From: Salinicola halophyticus
GTDB taxonomy: Bacteria; Pseudomonadota; Gammaproteobacteria; Pseudomonadales; Halomonadaceae
Length of the DNA: 64,000 nt
Direction: 5' to 3'
Assembly: GCF_003206695.1 (NCBI RefSeq)
Contig: NZ_PZJN01000007.1
Span: 173,492-237,491 of the forward strand
Of the stretch, positions 36,459-44,470 are shown piece by piece. The first letter of the stretch is position 1. Each line of letters opens with the position of its first letter. The notes under the pieces were generated by a model. It was not told the origin of the DNA and made no database searches. It saw nothing but the letters and a program-made list of their open reading frames with translations. A program made the translations under genes and the position numbers.

Positions 36459-37040
36459 TCAACCCATGTGGGCGAATAGATGCTCATAGAGGACCGTGAT
36501 ACCGATTGCGATCAACACGATCCCGCCGGCGATCTCGGCGCGCTTGCCGATCAGCGAGCCGATCGCACGCCCAAGCATGATGCCGATGGTCACCATGAAG
36601 GTCGTCGCCAGACCGATCGCCAGCGCGGCGACCAGGATATTGACGTCGGCAAAAGCCAGGGTCACGCCAACCGCCATGGCATCGATGCTGGTCGCCAGCG
36701 CCGTGACGGCCAGCAGCCAGACCGATTTACGCTCCGGTATCTTCTGGTGATCCGCTTCGCTGTCGACCGGCTTGAACCCCTCCCAGATCATGTGTCCGCC
36801 AAGCGCGCCAAGCAGCACGAAGGCGATCCAGTGATCCCACTCGGAGACGAATCGCGTCGCTGCCAACCCCACGGCCCAGCCGATAATCGGCGTGATCGCT
36901 TCGACCGTACCGAAGATCACGCCGATTCGCAGCGCTTCGGGAAAGCGTGTACGGGTGAGGGCCGCGCCCTTGCCGATCGATGCGGCAAAGGCATCGGTCG
37001 ACATGGCAAAGGCAAGCAATACGAGAGAAGCAGGGTTCAT
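36459..37040 (-). CDS. mntP: Manganese efflux pump MntP
   Basis: A 193-residue, six-helix inner-membrane Mn(II) exporter. Two copies of the DUF204 repeat are visible, with the acidic motifs [15 protein letters not shown] and [17 protein letters not shown] that line the ion path, and the closing [15 protein letters not shown] as in E. coli MntP (188 residues). ATG 37040 is the family start; the longer frame upstream runs through the riboswitch leader and is not translated. Expression is controlled by the yybP-ykoY element immediately upstream. Confidence 0.95.
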   Translation of the reverse strand: MNPASLVLLAFAMSTDAFAASIGKGAALTRTRFPEALRIGVIFGTVEAITPIIGWAVGLAATRFVSEWDHWIAFVLLGALGGHMIWEGFKPVDSEADHQKIPERKSVWLLAVTALATSIDAMAVGVTLAFADVNILVAALAIGLATTFMVTIGIMLGRAIGSLIGKRAEIAGGIVLIAIGITVLYEHLFAHMG

Positions 37041-37216
37041 GGTCTTATCCAGCCGGTAATATCGCCACGACATCCGCAATTCCCGACGTTGCACTGCGGA
37101 TGTCCATGGTCTCGCCAACCGGACCCGGCGTTCGTGCCACGGCATTGCCGAGTGTGTTGACACGAACATCACCACCGGCAGTCAGCACAGCGGTGATCGG
37201 CTACTCCCCAAGGAGG
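37041..37216 (-). ncRNA. yybP-ykoY manganese riboswitch leader of mntP
   Basis: The 5' leader contains the hallmark GGGGAGUAGC (37200-37209) close to the predicted transcription start, later UCAACACACUCGGCAAUG and then GGCGAGACC (37108-37116), matching the conserved loops and closing strand of the yybP-ykoY aptamer. A 10-bp hairpin (37069-37078 with 37095-37104) lies between the aptamer and the start codon and is a candidate expression platform. This class binds Mn(II) and activates mntP and alx-type genes when manganese is high. Gene context and motifs agree. Confidence 0.88.
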
Positions 37217-37222
37217 AGATAG

Positions 37223-37251
37223 ACTATAGTCACACCACCGAAGAACATCAA
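37223..37251 (-). promoter_or_regulatory. Sigma70 promoter of mntP
   Basis: On the minus strand TTGATG (37246-37251) and TATAGT (37223-37228) are separated by exactly 17 bp. This places the transcript start about 7 bases later, just before the riboswitch. Confidence 0.75.
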
Positions 37252-37500
37252 TAAATGATTGAATTTAAAGAGAAAATTCACCACGGTTAATTCATGTCGT
37301 TAGCGTTAATCAAGTTAACGCCGGTTGGACTTTGATGGCGGGGTTGCAGATGCGGCGCTCAACCGATCAGGGGATGACGCCACTGAGAGACATTGATAAT
37401 CAACGCCGTCTCTGGATAACGACACCGGGACGTTTATTCAATCATTTTTAATTAAGAAAATACTGATTCTTAGAATAGAAACTCTCATTTCAAGCAAGAC

Positions 37501-37516
37501 GTGCAATTTATTGCAC
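37501..37516. promoter_or_regulatory. 7-2-7 inverted repeat in the AT-rich region
   Basis: gtgcaat-tt-attgcac is a perfect dyad of 16 bp, a candidate binding site for a dimeric regulator. Confidence 0.45.
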
Positions 37517-37804
37517 AACCCCCCAATTCATATCGTGAACCGCTATAACGAAGGCGCAACACACATTCAAACAACCGATTTAATGTAATATAAAGTAATA
37601 AAAGCGCCATATCAGGTATTTGAATGAACGTTCAATATAATATATTTTTATTTATTATCAATAACTTGAAAGCAAAACCTAGCTTTTATTTTGCTTACTT
37701 AATCGATACGCAAAGAATCAAATATTTACTTCAAATTAGCCCTCTTGTCACGCAAACCCAGTAACCTGAATTACGTTGGATCGCGTTCCTGACGTCTCGC
37801 TAAT

Positions 37805-37855
37805 ATTGCGGATTCGATCTAGCACCTTTTCTAGCGCCGCTAGAATTGCGGACTC
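37805..37855 (+). promoter_or_regulatory. Candidate control block of the first T3SS gene
   Basis: Two direct repeats, attgcggattc (37805-37815) and attgcggactc (37845-37855), are 40 bp apart, which is four helical turns. Between them lies a perfect 7-3-7 inverted repeat ttctagc-gcc-gctagaa (37829-37845). This looks like a site for an activator binding on one DNA face. No promoter hexamers are clear. Confidence 0.45.
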
Positions 37856-37883
37856 TGAAACTCACGCTATTAGGAGAAATACC

Positions 37884-38057
37884 ATGGCTGATACTCCTGC
37901 AATCGATCCGTCGACTTCAAACGACAGCGCTGATTCTTCCATTAGTCAGTTGAAAGCGGTTTTTGATCAGGCGATCGAGAAATCCGCGGAAATTACCAAG
38001 GTCACGACCGAGAAGAAGACGATGCTCGACGCGACCAAGCAGCGTCCGCAGAACTAA
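37884..38057 (+). CDS. Small T3SS-island protein, candidate pilin/needle or secreted subunit
   Basis: A 57-residue protein with AGGAGAAA before its ATG. The first 20 residues are polar and Ser/Thr/Asp rich (MADTPAIDPSTSNDSADSS) and the rest forms one amphipathic helix (SQLKAVFDQAIEKSAEITK). That layout, the small size, the strong ribosome site and a terminator directly downstream are what is seen for highly expressed Hrp-pilin-type subunits (hrpA in Pseudomonas syringae). No sequence family is recognised, and classical needle motifs are absent, so the assignment is inference from size and position. Confidence 0.5.
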   Translation: MADTPAIDPSTSNDSADSSISQLKAVFDQAIEKSAEITKVTTEKKTMLDATKQRPQN

Positions 38058-38067
38058 TGCGGCCAGT

Positions 38068-38100
38068 CGCGAGCGGCGATATGCCGCTCGCGGCGTTTCT
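38068..38100 (+). terminator. Hairpin after the first small T3SS gene
   Basis: cgcgagcggc (38068-38077) pairs perfectly with gccgctcgcg (38083-38092) across a five-base loop, followed by gcgtttct. It begins 11 bases after the stop, and could terminate most transcripts or protect the 3' end of an abundant message. Confidence 0.75.
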
Positions 38101-38156
38101 ACCCCATCATCCGGCAAATCGGCAGAACGTTCACGTGACGGCCCTTGGTCCAACAA

Positions 38157-38335
38157 ATGAAGACTGTAATGCCGGGAGATGATGAATCGAGGCGACACAT
38201 TCGCAAAGTCGCTAACAACCTGAAAAACGAGACCCATCCCAGGAGCTTCTTTGGCTCTCCGACCTGATCGATTCGGCACGGACAGCCAAGGAATTTCTCA
38301 ATGCTTCGTACGACACTAGCGAGTTAACCGCATGA
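38157..38335 (+). pseudogene. Frameshifted small gene before sctD (possible T3SS co-chaperone)
   Basis: Two overlapping frames together look like one gene of 59 codons. It starts at ATG 38157 (MKTVMPGDDESRRHIRKVAN) and the frame is lost near the run of five A at 38223-38227. A second frame, open from 38216 but lacking any start codon, reads LWLSDLIDSARTAKEFLNAS and ends in TGA overlapping the sctD start as ATGA. One extra A in the run would join them. It may be a real frameshift, an assembly error or a slippage site. The size and helical character recall YscE/EscE-type needle co-chaperones, but no homology is claimed. Confidence 0.5.
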
Positions 38336-39285
38336 AACCCGCCTCCTCCTCTTCGGCGTCGGCAAGCGAAGTCGTAACGACGCTTAGGGTCACCGCTGGC
38401 TTACATAGCGGAGCGATGATCGAGCTGACCGATCCGGTTTGCCGAATCGGCAGTGATGAGACTGCCGATGTTGTGCTGGGCGATTCTGGCACGACGGCCG
38501 AACACTTGGTGCTACGTTTTCACGGGCGCCAGATGGCTGTCGAAGCCATTGGCAGCGATGTCATCGTCAACGGTCGCGTTGTCACCCGGGGCACCGGGCT
38601 ACGTAGCGACTTGCCAGCCGAGCTGCGTTTCCATGACGTCGCTTTGAAGCTGACGCGCCCCGCGGCGTCACCGATGCTTCCCGCTTTTCCCAAGCTTCCG
38701 ACGCTGCCACCACGCTGGCGCAGCTCCCTCAATCGCGCCTTCACCTTGCTGGCCCTGGTGGCAACGCTTGGGGTACTGGCGCTCTACGAGTTCATCGACG
38801 TCAACCAGGCCGGTGCCAGCATCGGTAACTACTCGTCACCTGCCACACTCGATACGCAGGCCATAGAAGGGTCCCGCCAACTGGTCAACGACGCACGCCT
38901 CAGCCCGGCGGCCTCTTTGCGCCAGGAGCTAACAAGCGCCGGGCTCTCCACGTTGGAGGTCACTGATCATGGCGGCTACCTGAGCGTCTCCGGTCAATAC
39001 ACGGCAGCGCAGGCCGAAACGTGGAACCAGACTCAGCGCTGGTTCGATCAACGTTATGGTAGCCACAACGTTTTACTCAACGACGCTAAACCGCAACAGG
39101 CGCCGGCCCAGCCCGATCTGCGCCTACAGGCCGTGTGGCTCGGTGATAACCCTTATGTCATCGACCATCAGGGGAAGCGACTCTACCCCGGTGCGGCGCT
39201 AGAGTCCGGCTGGGTGATCTCAGCGATTCAATCGGATCAGATCATGCTCCGCCGCGGTGATGATCAATTTGCGCTGACGCTTTGA
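38332..39285 (+). CDS. sctD: T3SS inner-membrane ring protein SctD
   Basis: A 317-residue bitopic protein. Residues about 17-105 form a cytoplasmic FHA-like domain (LHSGAMIELTDPVCRIGSDE, then VIVNGRVVTRG), residues about 134-153 are the single membrane helix (FTLLALVATLGVLALYEFI), and the remainder is periplasmic with a ring-building segment, LEVTDHGGYLSVSGQYT. This is the order in SctD (HrpQ/YscD) proteins, though it is shorter than Yersinia YscD and should have fewer periplasmic repeats. With SctJ it forms the inner-membrane rings of the injectisome. ATGA overlap links it to the damaged small gene upstream. Confidence 0.82.
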   Translation: MKPASSSSASASEVVTTLRVTAGLHSGAMIELTDPVCRIGSDETADVVLGDSGTTAEHLVLRFHGRQMAVEAIGSDVIVNGRVVTRGTGLRSDLPAELRFHDVALKLTRPAASPMLPAFPKLPTLPPRWRSSLNRAFTLLALVATLGVLALYEFIDVNQAGASIGNYSSPATLDTQAIEGSRQLVNDARLSPAASLRQELTSAGLSTLEVTDHGGYLSVSGQYTAAQAETWNQTQRWFDQRYGSHNVLLNDAKPQQAPAQPDLRLQAVWLGDNPYVIDHQGKRLYPGAALESGWVISAIQSDQIMLRRGDDQFALTL

Positions 39286-39348
39286 ACGATCGATTTCTAA
39301 CGATTCATCTCTCAACTACGCCATGCGCGCTGACGGGGCTGTCGTTCC

Positions 39349-39777
39349 ATGAAGATTCCTGATCGCCTGATGCCAGGAGATCGCTATCGTGCATCTCGTG
39401 CCGACGCCGGGCCGATCGGACGCATCGATGCCGAATCCTTCGATCAGACGCCGCCCAAGGATACGGCGTTCACACGTGCGGTCAGCGAATCGCGTAGCCG
39501 ACAGACCGATCAACCGGCTCTAGCCGATCGACTGGATGCATTGGCGCAACCCGCAGCCAGCGATTCCCGGAGCTATGAAAATGCACGCAGCATCGAGTTG
39601 CTACAGCACGTGGTCGACAGCATCTTGCCCAAGCTGGAAGCGGATGACGACATCGTCGCCATGGCACGAGACATCATTGGCGAAGAGCTCGAATGGCGTC
39701 AGGCGTGGGAAGGCCGCATGAATGAAGCCATGGCACCCTCGCTAGACGATGATCCTGGTGAGAAGAGTCTTTCATGA
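39349..39777 (+). CDS. T3SS protein in the SctX position
   Basis: A 142-residue soluble protein with a disordered, basic N-terminal half (MKIPDRLMPGDRYRASR) and a helical C-terminal half (IELLQHVVDSILPKLEADDD, then ARDIIGEELEWRQAWEGRM). It directly precedes the sctY-like and sctV genes, the place occupied by yscX in Ysc-type systems, where SctX binds SctY and docks on SctV as an early export substrate. Sequence similarity to YscX is too weak to decide by eye. The start could instead be ATG 39370; neither has a clear Shine-Dalgarno. Confidence 0.5.
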   Translation: MKIPDRLMPGDRYRASRADAGPIGRIDAESFDQTPPKDTAFTRAVSESRSRQTDQPALADRLDALAQPAASDSRSYENARSIELLQHVVDSILPKLEADDDIVAMARDIIGEELEWRQAWEGRMNEAMAPSLDDDPGEKSLS

Positions 39778-39808
39778 ACCCTCTTCGACTCATGAAACAG
39801 ACAATCGC

Positions 39809-40201
39809 ATGAACGACAACGATGATCGCGACGCCGCCGACCTGCTCCATTTGATGGGGCATCTGTATTTGAAGAGTGGGCAGGCTCAGAGAGGACTGGC
39901 ACTGCTGTTGATCGCCAATCGCATGGCTCCGGATCATCTCGGCGTGCTTCACGCACTGTGTCGAGGATTTCTGACCACCGGTAATGGACAACGCGCGATC
40001 AACGTCATCGCTCGTCTCGAGGCCAACGGACAACACGACAACACACTGCTGCTATTACGCAGCCGGGCCGAATGGCTGAACGGTGAACATGCATCCGCTC
40101 GGCAACATTTTCAGACGTATCTCGAACGAAGAAAGCGGGAAGAGCGTCGGCTCGGGGCGCCATCGACCGACGCCAATCAACGGGGAGAGCCTGCGGCATG
40201 A
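39809..40201 (+). CDS. sctY: TPR chaperone SctY-like
   Basis: A 130-residue protein made of about three TPR-type helix pairs: LLHLMGHLYLKSGQAQRGLA, then APDHLGVLHALCRGFLTTGN, then LLLLRSRAEWLNGEHASARQ ending FQTYLERRK. The pattern follows Yersinia YscY closely in length and repeat phase. SctY binds SctX, and the pair interacts with SctV. Its stop overlaps the sctV start as ATGA. The alternative is an SctG-type needle chaperone, which is also a small TPR protein, but the position next to sctV favours SctY. Confidence 0.72.
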   Translation: MNDNDDRDAADLLHLMGHLYLKSGQAQRGLALLLIANRMAPDHLGVLHALCRGFLTTGNGQRAINVIARLEANGQHDNTLLLLRSRAEWLNGEHASARQHFQTYLERRKREERRLGAPSTDANQRGEPAA

Positions 40202-42384
40202 ACGAGATTCTCGGTCGTCTCAACATGGTGGCTCGCCGCGCCTCTCAGCGCAGCGATGTGATCATCGCCGCTTTCATGGTGCTGGCGGTGGTGATGATGA
40301 TCATTCCGCTACCGACCGCGCTGGTCGATGCGCTGATCGGCATCAACATCGCCTTCAGCCTATTGATTCTGGTAGTGGCGTTCTATATTTCGCATCCGGT
40401 CGAGTTCTCGTCGCTACCGCCGATCATTTTGCTGGCGACACTGTTTCGCCTGTCGCTATCGATTACCACCACTCGGCTGATTCTGTTGGATGCCGATGCC
40501 GGCCAGATCGTCGACGCCTTCGGAAACTTCGTTATTGCCGGCGAAGTCGTCATCGGCATGGTGGTGTTTCTGATCATCACCGTCGCCCAGTTCCTGGTCA
40601 TTACCAAAGGTTCGGAGCGCGTCGCCGAAGTCGCGGCACGCTTTACTCTCGATGCCATGCCCGGCAAGCAAATGAGTATCGACAATGAAGCCCGTAACGG
40701 CGATATCGATAACGCCGAAGCTCGTCGTCGACGTTCGCTGCTGGAAAGCGAAAGTCAGCTTTACGGGGCAATGGATGGGGCGATGAAGTTCGTCAAGGGC
40801 GATGCCATTGCCGGGCTGGTGATTCTCTTTGTCAACTTGATCGGCGGCCTGTTGATCGGAATGCTGGAACACGACATGCCATTCGGCGAGGCCGTGGAAA
40901 CCTATTCGCTGTTGACCGTCGGTGATGGTCTGATCGCCCAGATTCCCGCCCTGTTGATCTCGATAGGTGCCGGCACCGTCGTCACTCGCGTTAGCTCCGA
41001 CAACGCCAGCGATCTGGGTAGCGAGATCGTGGGTCAATTGGGCAGCAATTCCAAGGCGCTGGGGCTGACGGCGGCGGTACTGTTCTGCGCGGCCTTCATT
41101 CCGGGCTTTGCCACCGGCGTTTTCCTGGCTATCTCGGCGTTACTGGGAAGCGCTGCCTTTATTTTACGCCGACGTCATCTCCGCGAGCAGACCGACGAAG
41201 CCCCCGAGACAGGGGCAGGAGCGGAAGGTACAGCAGCCCTGAGATCCAACGATGCCGCCCATGACGCCGCGGCTTCCCACTCAGACCTCTCTAACTCAAG
41301 TCTCTCTCGCTCGGCCGACGATGACCCTCGGCAGCATCGTGTCATGCTATGCCTGGGTGCCGGTCTCGCCGATACGCTGCCGCTAGAAGTGCTGCGTGAG
41401 GGGATGCAGGCTGCCCGTGAGCGGGTCGAGCGCGATCTCGGCATCGCCATTCCCTCCGTCGGACTACGGCTGGAACCGGCACTTGCCGCACGCCGCTTTG
41501 CGGTCGAACTGGACGAAGTCCCGGTGCTCAACGGCGAACTGCCGGAATCTCAAGTGCTGCTGGATGATGATCCCAGCACCCTGGAATTGCTCGAACTGAC
41601 GACGGAGACGCATCCGGCGCTGGCCGGACGCGGCAACTGGCAGTGGCTGCCGGAATCCGCGAGCACCGCATTGACCGATGCCGGTGTCAGATATCGCACG
41701 CCAGATCAGGTGCTGGAACGCTGCCTGGAGCGTACGTTGATGCGCTACGCTGGCGACTTCGTCGGCATTCAGGAAGCCCGTGCGCTACTGTCGCGCATGG
41801 AGTCGGATTACGCCGAGCTGGTCACCGAAGCCGTCCGTGTGGTGTCGCTGCAGAAGATGGCGGAAATCCTCCGCCGACTGGTCAACGAAGGCGTGCCAGT
41901 TCGCGCCATGCGCACCATTCTCGAGGCAATGGTGACCTGGGGACCGCAGGAATCCAGCAGCGCTCGGTTGGCCGATCGCATCCGTACCGCCATGGCGCGC
42001 CAGATAAGTCATCGTCACGCCCGCAGCGACAGAGTGTTACCGGCTTGGATCGCAACCCGCCCGATGGAAGAAGCGCTGCGCAGCGCCCAACGCCATGCCG
42101 AGGATCAACCCCTGCGAAGCGGGCTGCCGGCACCGTTATCACGAGCGCTCAACGCCTGGTTCCAGCAACAGCTGGAAACACTCGATGCCGACCTGCATCC
42201 CGTGGTGGTCGTTGCCAGCGATGTGCGCGCCACGCTGCAGCAGTGGCTCAAGCAGCATGACATAGACCTTGCGGTCATGGCCTGGCCGGAAATTGCGCCG
42301 GAATTCAGTCTGCAGGCGATCGCCCAAGTACGTTTACCGAAACCGGCATCTCGACGGGAGGCCGAGACGCAAGCCAAGTCCTGA
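40198..42384 (+). CDS. sctV: T3SS export gate protein SctV
   Basis: A 728-residue FHIPEP-family protein. The N-terminal half has about seven to eight membrane helices, and the cytoplasmic loop motif RFTLDAMPGKQMSID, the FHIPEP hallmark, is at residues about 149-163. The C-terminal half from about residue 380 is the cytoplasmic nonameric ring domain (LCLGAGLADTLPLEVLREGM, then LERTLMRYAGDFVGIQEARA). A 50-residue Ser/Ala/Asp-rich linker joins the halves, longer than usual. SctV selects export substrates and couples the proton gradient. It overlaps sctY by four bases. Confidence 0.97.
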   Translation: MNEILGRLNMVARRASQRSDVIIAAFMVLAVVMMIIPLPTALVDALIGINIAFSLLILVVAFYISHPVEFSSLPPIILLATLFRLSLSITTTRLILLDADAGQIVDAFGNFVIAGEVVIGMVVFLIITVAQFLVITKGSERVAEVAARFTLDAMPGKQMSIDNEARNGDIDNAEARRRRSLLESESQLYGAMDGAMKFVKGDAIAGLVILFVNLIGGLLIGMLEHDMPFGEAVETYSLLTVGDGLIAQIPALLISIGAGTVVTRVSSDNASDLGSEIVGQLGSNSKALGLTAAVLFCAAFIPGFATGVFLAISALLGSAAFILRRRHLREQTDEAPETGAGAEGTAALRSNDAAHDAAASHSDLSNSSLSRSADDDPRQHRVMLCLGAGLADTLPLEVLREGMQAARERVERDLGIAIPSVGLRLEPALAARRFAVELDEVPVLNGELPESQVLLDDDPSTLELLELTTETHPALAGRGNWQWLPESASTALTDAGVRYRTPDQVLERCLERTLMRYAGDFVGIQEARALLSRMESDYAELVTEAVRVVSLQKMAEILRRLVNEGVPVRAMRTILEAMVTWGPQESSSARLADRIRTAMARQISHRHARSDRVLPAWIATRPMEEALRSAQRHAEDQPLRSGLPAPLSRALNAWFQQQLETLDADLHPVVVVASDVRATLQQWLKQHDIDLAVMAWPEIAPEFSLQAIAQVRLPKPASRREAETQAKS

Positions 42385-42562
42385 TTCGACCGAGAAAGCG
42401 TCGCTGACACTCCAAAGAGTCCGTTCCGGACACAATGGAAAAGCGTTACACAGCCTAAAAAGATATAAAGTCATCAAAACCAATAATGATAGCCAAGCGT
42501 GGCGACCCGGCATGGCGATTGGATTAACAGGAACGGGATCAACAAAAATGGGATCAGCTGGG
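42385..42562. other. Short AT-richer gap before the secretin gene
   Basis: About 180 bp whose central part (42440-42500) is A-rich compared with its neighbours. It breaks the chain of overlapping genes and is a likely site for a separate promoter of the secretin unit. No tts box or hrp box was recognised. Confidence 0.4.
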
Positions 42563-43942
42563 ATGGAGAATACCCGTGACACAGTGGCAGCAACATTCAT
42601 GAAGGCAAGCGCAATCTCCATCGACGTCAAACCGTTCCAGACCGCCATTCGTCTGATATCGCAGGTAACGCTACTGTTACTGGCCACCGTCACGTCACTG
42701 ATCGTCACTTCATTGCCGGCCCAGGGTGATGTCGCCATCGATGCTTCCGGTGGCGCCATGAGTGTGGAGACCGGCCAAGGGCGCATTCTGCGATTCGATC
42801 AGCAGGTGGCTTCGGTGTTCGTCGCCAATCCCGCCGTCGCTGACGTGCAGGTCGTCTCGCCAGGCGTGATCTATCTATTCGGCAAGCAGGCCGGTGACAC
42901 CAACCTGATCGCTCTCGGCGCCGACGATGAAAGCCAGGCATCGCTGCGCCTGCAGGTGCGCGATGGCGATGCCCAGGCAAGCGAAGCACTGCGCGGTATC
43001 GATGGAGACAGCCAGGTGCGACTGCACATGGCCGGCAATCAACTGATAGCCGAGGGCCGCAGCAATTCGGTGGAGGGCGCCATGGCGACCCAATCGACGC
43101 TCGATGCTCAGGCACCGGCCGGCGGCAGTCTCGATCGATCCACCTACGACGGCACCAACCAGATCAACATCCGAGTGCGTTTCGCCGAAGTCGCCCGCGA
43201 CGAACTGCTCAGCTACGGCGTCAGTTGGAATGCGCTGATCAACAATGGCTCGTTCTCGTTCGGCGTGCTGACCAGCAATATTGCCAGCTCTCCCGGCAGC
43301 GAGGGGGTCGACGGTCTGCTGCAAGCGCTACAGCAGAACAACTTGCTGCAAATTCTGGCCGAGCCCAATATCACCACGGTTTCCGGGCAGACGGCGAGCT
43401 TTTTGGCAGGCGGAGAAATTCCGATTCCCGTGCCGGTCAACAGCGATTTGGTGGGTATTCAGTACAAGCAATTCGGGGTATCGCTGCTGAGTACGCCGAC
43501 ATTGCTGCCCAATGGTCGTATCTCGATGGAAGTGCGTCCTGAGGTCAGCAGTCTGACCAGCGACAACGTTCAGATCGCCGGCTACGACGTACCGTCGCTG
43601 CAGGTTCGCCGAGCCGATACCGTGGTCGAAGTCGGCAGCGGTCAGACATTCGCCATTGCCGGACTGTTTCAGCGCCAGGTCTCCAATGAGCTGGAGCGCA
43701 TTCCGGTGCTGGGTGATATTCCTATTCTGGGCCAGCTGTTTCGCTCGCGCCGCTTCCAGCGCAACGAGACAGAACTGGTGATTCTGATCACGCCCTATCT
43801 GGTTCGTCCCTCCTCATCGCCGGCACCGAGAACACCGTTGGATCGGGCTCAGGTCAGCGCCAATCCGCGACTGGGTGACGATCCCGCACAGCATGCTCGA
43901 TCCGCCGGCATCGATGATCCCTTCGGCTTCTATCTGCAATGA
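42563..43942 (+). CDS. sctC2: Tad/CpaC-type secretin serving as SctC2
   Basis: An outer-membrane secretin of about 459 residues. After a signal segment (LISQVTLLLLATVTSLIVTS) it has the pilus-formation N-domain typical of CpaC/RcpA: GRILRFDQQVASVFVANPAV, then GVIYLFGKQAGDTNLIAL. The secretin core then shows FLAGGEIPIPVPV, the region GISLLSTPTLLPNGRIS-like (here FGVSLLSTPTLLPNGRISME), and the C-terminal LERIPVLGDIPILGQLFRS. Canonical T3SS secretins have different N-domains. In rhizobial systems the secretin is split into RhcC1 and RhcC2, and this is the RhcC2 counterpart. The start is uncertain: ATGs at 42512, 42548 and 42599 are alternatives and none has a clear ribosome site. Confidence 0.85.
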   Translation: MENTRDTVAATFMKASAISIDVKPFQTAIRLISQVTLLLLATVTSLIVTSLPAQGDVAIDASGGAMSVETGQGRILRFDQQVASVFVANPAVADVQVVSPGVIYLFGKQAGDTNLIALGADDESQASLRLQVRDGDAQASEALRGIDGDSQVRLHMAGNQLIAEGRSNSVEGAMATQSTLDAQAPAGGSLDRSTYDGTNQINIRVRFAEVARDELLSYGVSWNALINNGSFSFGVLTSNIASSPGSEGVDGLLQALQQNNLLQILAEPNITTVSGQTASFLAGGEIPIPVPVNSDLVGIQYKQFGVSLLSTPTLLPNGRISMEVRPEVSSLTSDNVQIAGYDVPSLQVRRADTVVEVGSGQTFAIAGLFQRQVSNELERIPVLGDIPILGQLFRSRRFQRNETELVILITPYLVRPSSSPAPRTPLDRAQVSANPRLGDDPAQHARSAGIDDPFGFYLQ

Positions 43943-43989
43943 CCGAGGCGGCAATGATCGAAGCTGAAATGAATGAGGAGAACAGCACC

Positions 43990-44457
43990 ATGTCATCAAG
44001 TCCGACCGCATCGATACGCAAGACATGGCGCCTCGTGCCGCTGCTGGCGTCGGTTTTTCTGAGCCTCGGGTTGCTGGCCGGCTGCCAATCGTCGATGGGA
44101 CCTATGAACTGGACCAGCGGCTATCGACAAGTCGCCGTCGCCAATCCCCAACCATCAGGCGCGGTGGCGGGCAGCCAATCGGTGACGATTCCCAATCTGT
44201 GCCAGACACAGCCCGACGACACCGGTCTGGTGTCACTGCCGCCGGGCTGTGCCAATGATCTCAATCTTCAGCTGATGGTGGCGAATCCTCAGGATCTGAC
44301 TCGCGGGCAAGAGATGGGGCCAGCGCAGGCGGCACCGGTGGCCAACGCCGCCCGCGAGCGTCTCAATGACCGCGAACGCGCCAGCGAGCGGCGCGCCATG
44401 CTCGAGAACGAGGCGCGCAGCGCGATGGGCAACACCGCGACCACCAATGGCCTGTAA
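43990..44457 (+). CDS. CpaD-like lipoprotein next to the secretin
   Basis: A 155-residue lipoprotein. The signal peptide ends in the lipobox LLAGC (Cys32). The mature chain contains VTIPNLCQTQ, then LPPGCANDLNLQLMVANPQD and RGQEMGPAQAAPVANAARE, a pattern of the CpaD-type lipoproteins that accompany Tad-pilus secretins. It probably assists or stabilises the SctC2 secretin in the outer membrane, as a pilotin-like partner. GAGGAG lies nine bases before ATG 43990; an upstream ATG overlaps the secretin stop. A lipoprotein gene (y4xK) also follows rhcC2 in rhizobia, from memory. Confidence 0.72.
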   Translation: MSSSPTASIRKTWRLVPLLASVFLSLGLLAGCQSSMGPMNWTSGYRQVAVANPQPSGAVAGSQSVTIPNLCQTQPDDTGLVSLPPGCANDLNLQLMVANPQDLTRGQEMGPAQAAPVANAARERLNDRERASERRAMLENEARSAMGNTATTNGL

Positions 44458-44470
44458 CTTCGAAACGCCG

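Larger units (their letters stand above)
37252..37883. other. AT-rich left boundary of the T3SS island
   Basis: About 630 bp without a gene, visibly far richer in A and T than the rest of the window, especially 37430-37740. It contains a 7-2-7 dyad at 37501-37516, a TGAACGTTCA palindrome at 37625-37634 and the dyad-plus-direct-repeat promoter block at 37805-37855. AT-rich tracts of this type are typical targets of H-NS-like silencers at horizontally acquired secretion islands; that role is inferred. Confidence 0.7.

Noticed and set aside
38220-38230. Canonical -1 ribosomal slippery heptamer in the small gene before sctD
   Set aside because: The run is G-AAA-AAC with only five A, not A-AAA-AAC or A-AAA-AAG; simultaneous slippage pairing would be poor. 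A one-base indel or polymerase slippage explains the frames better.
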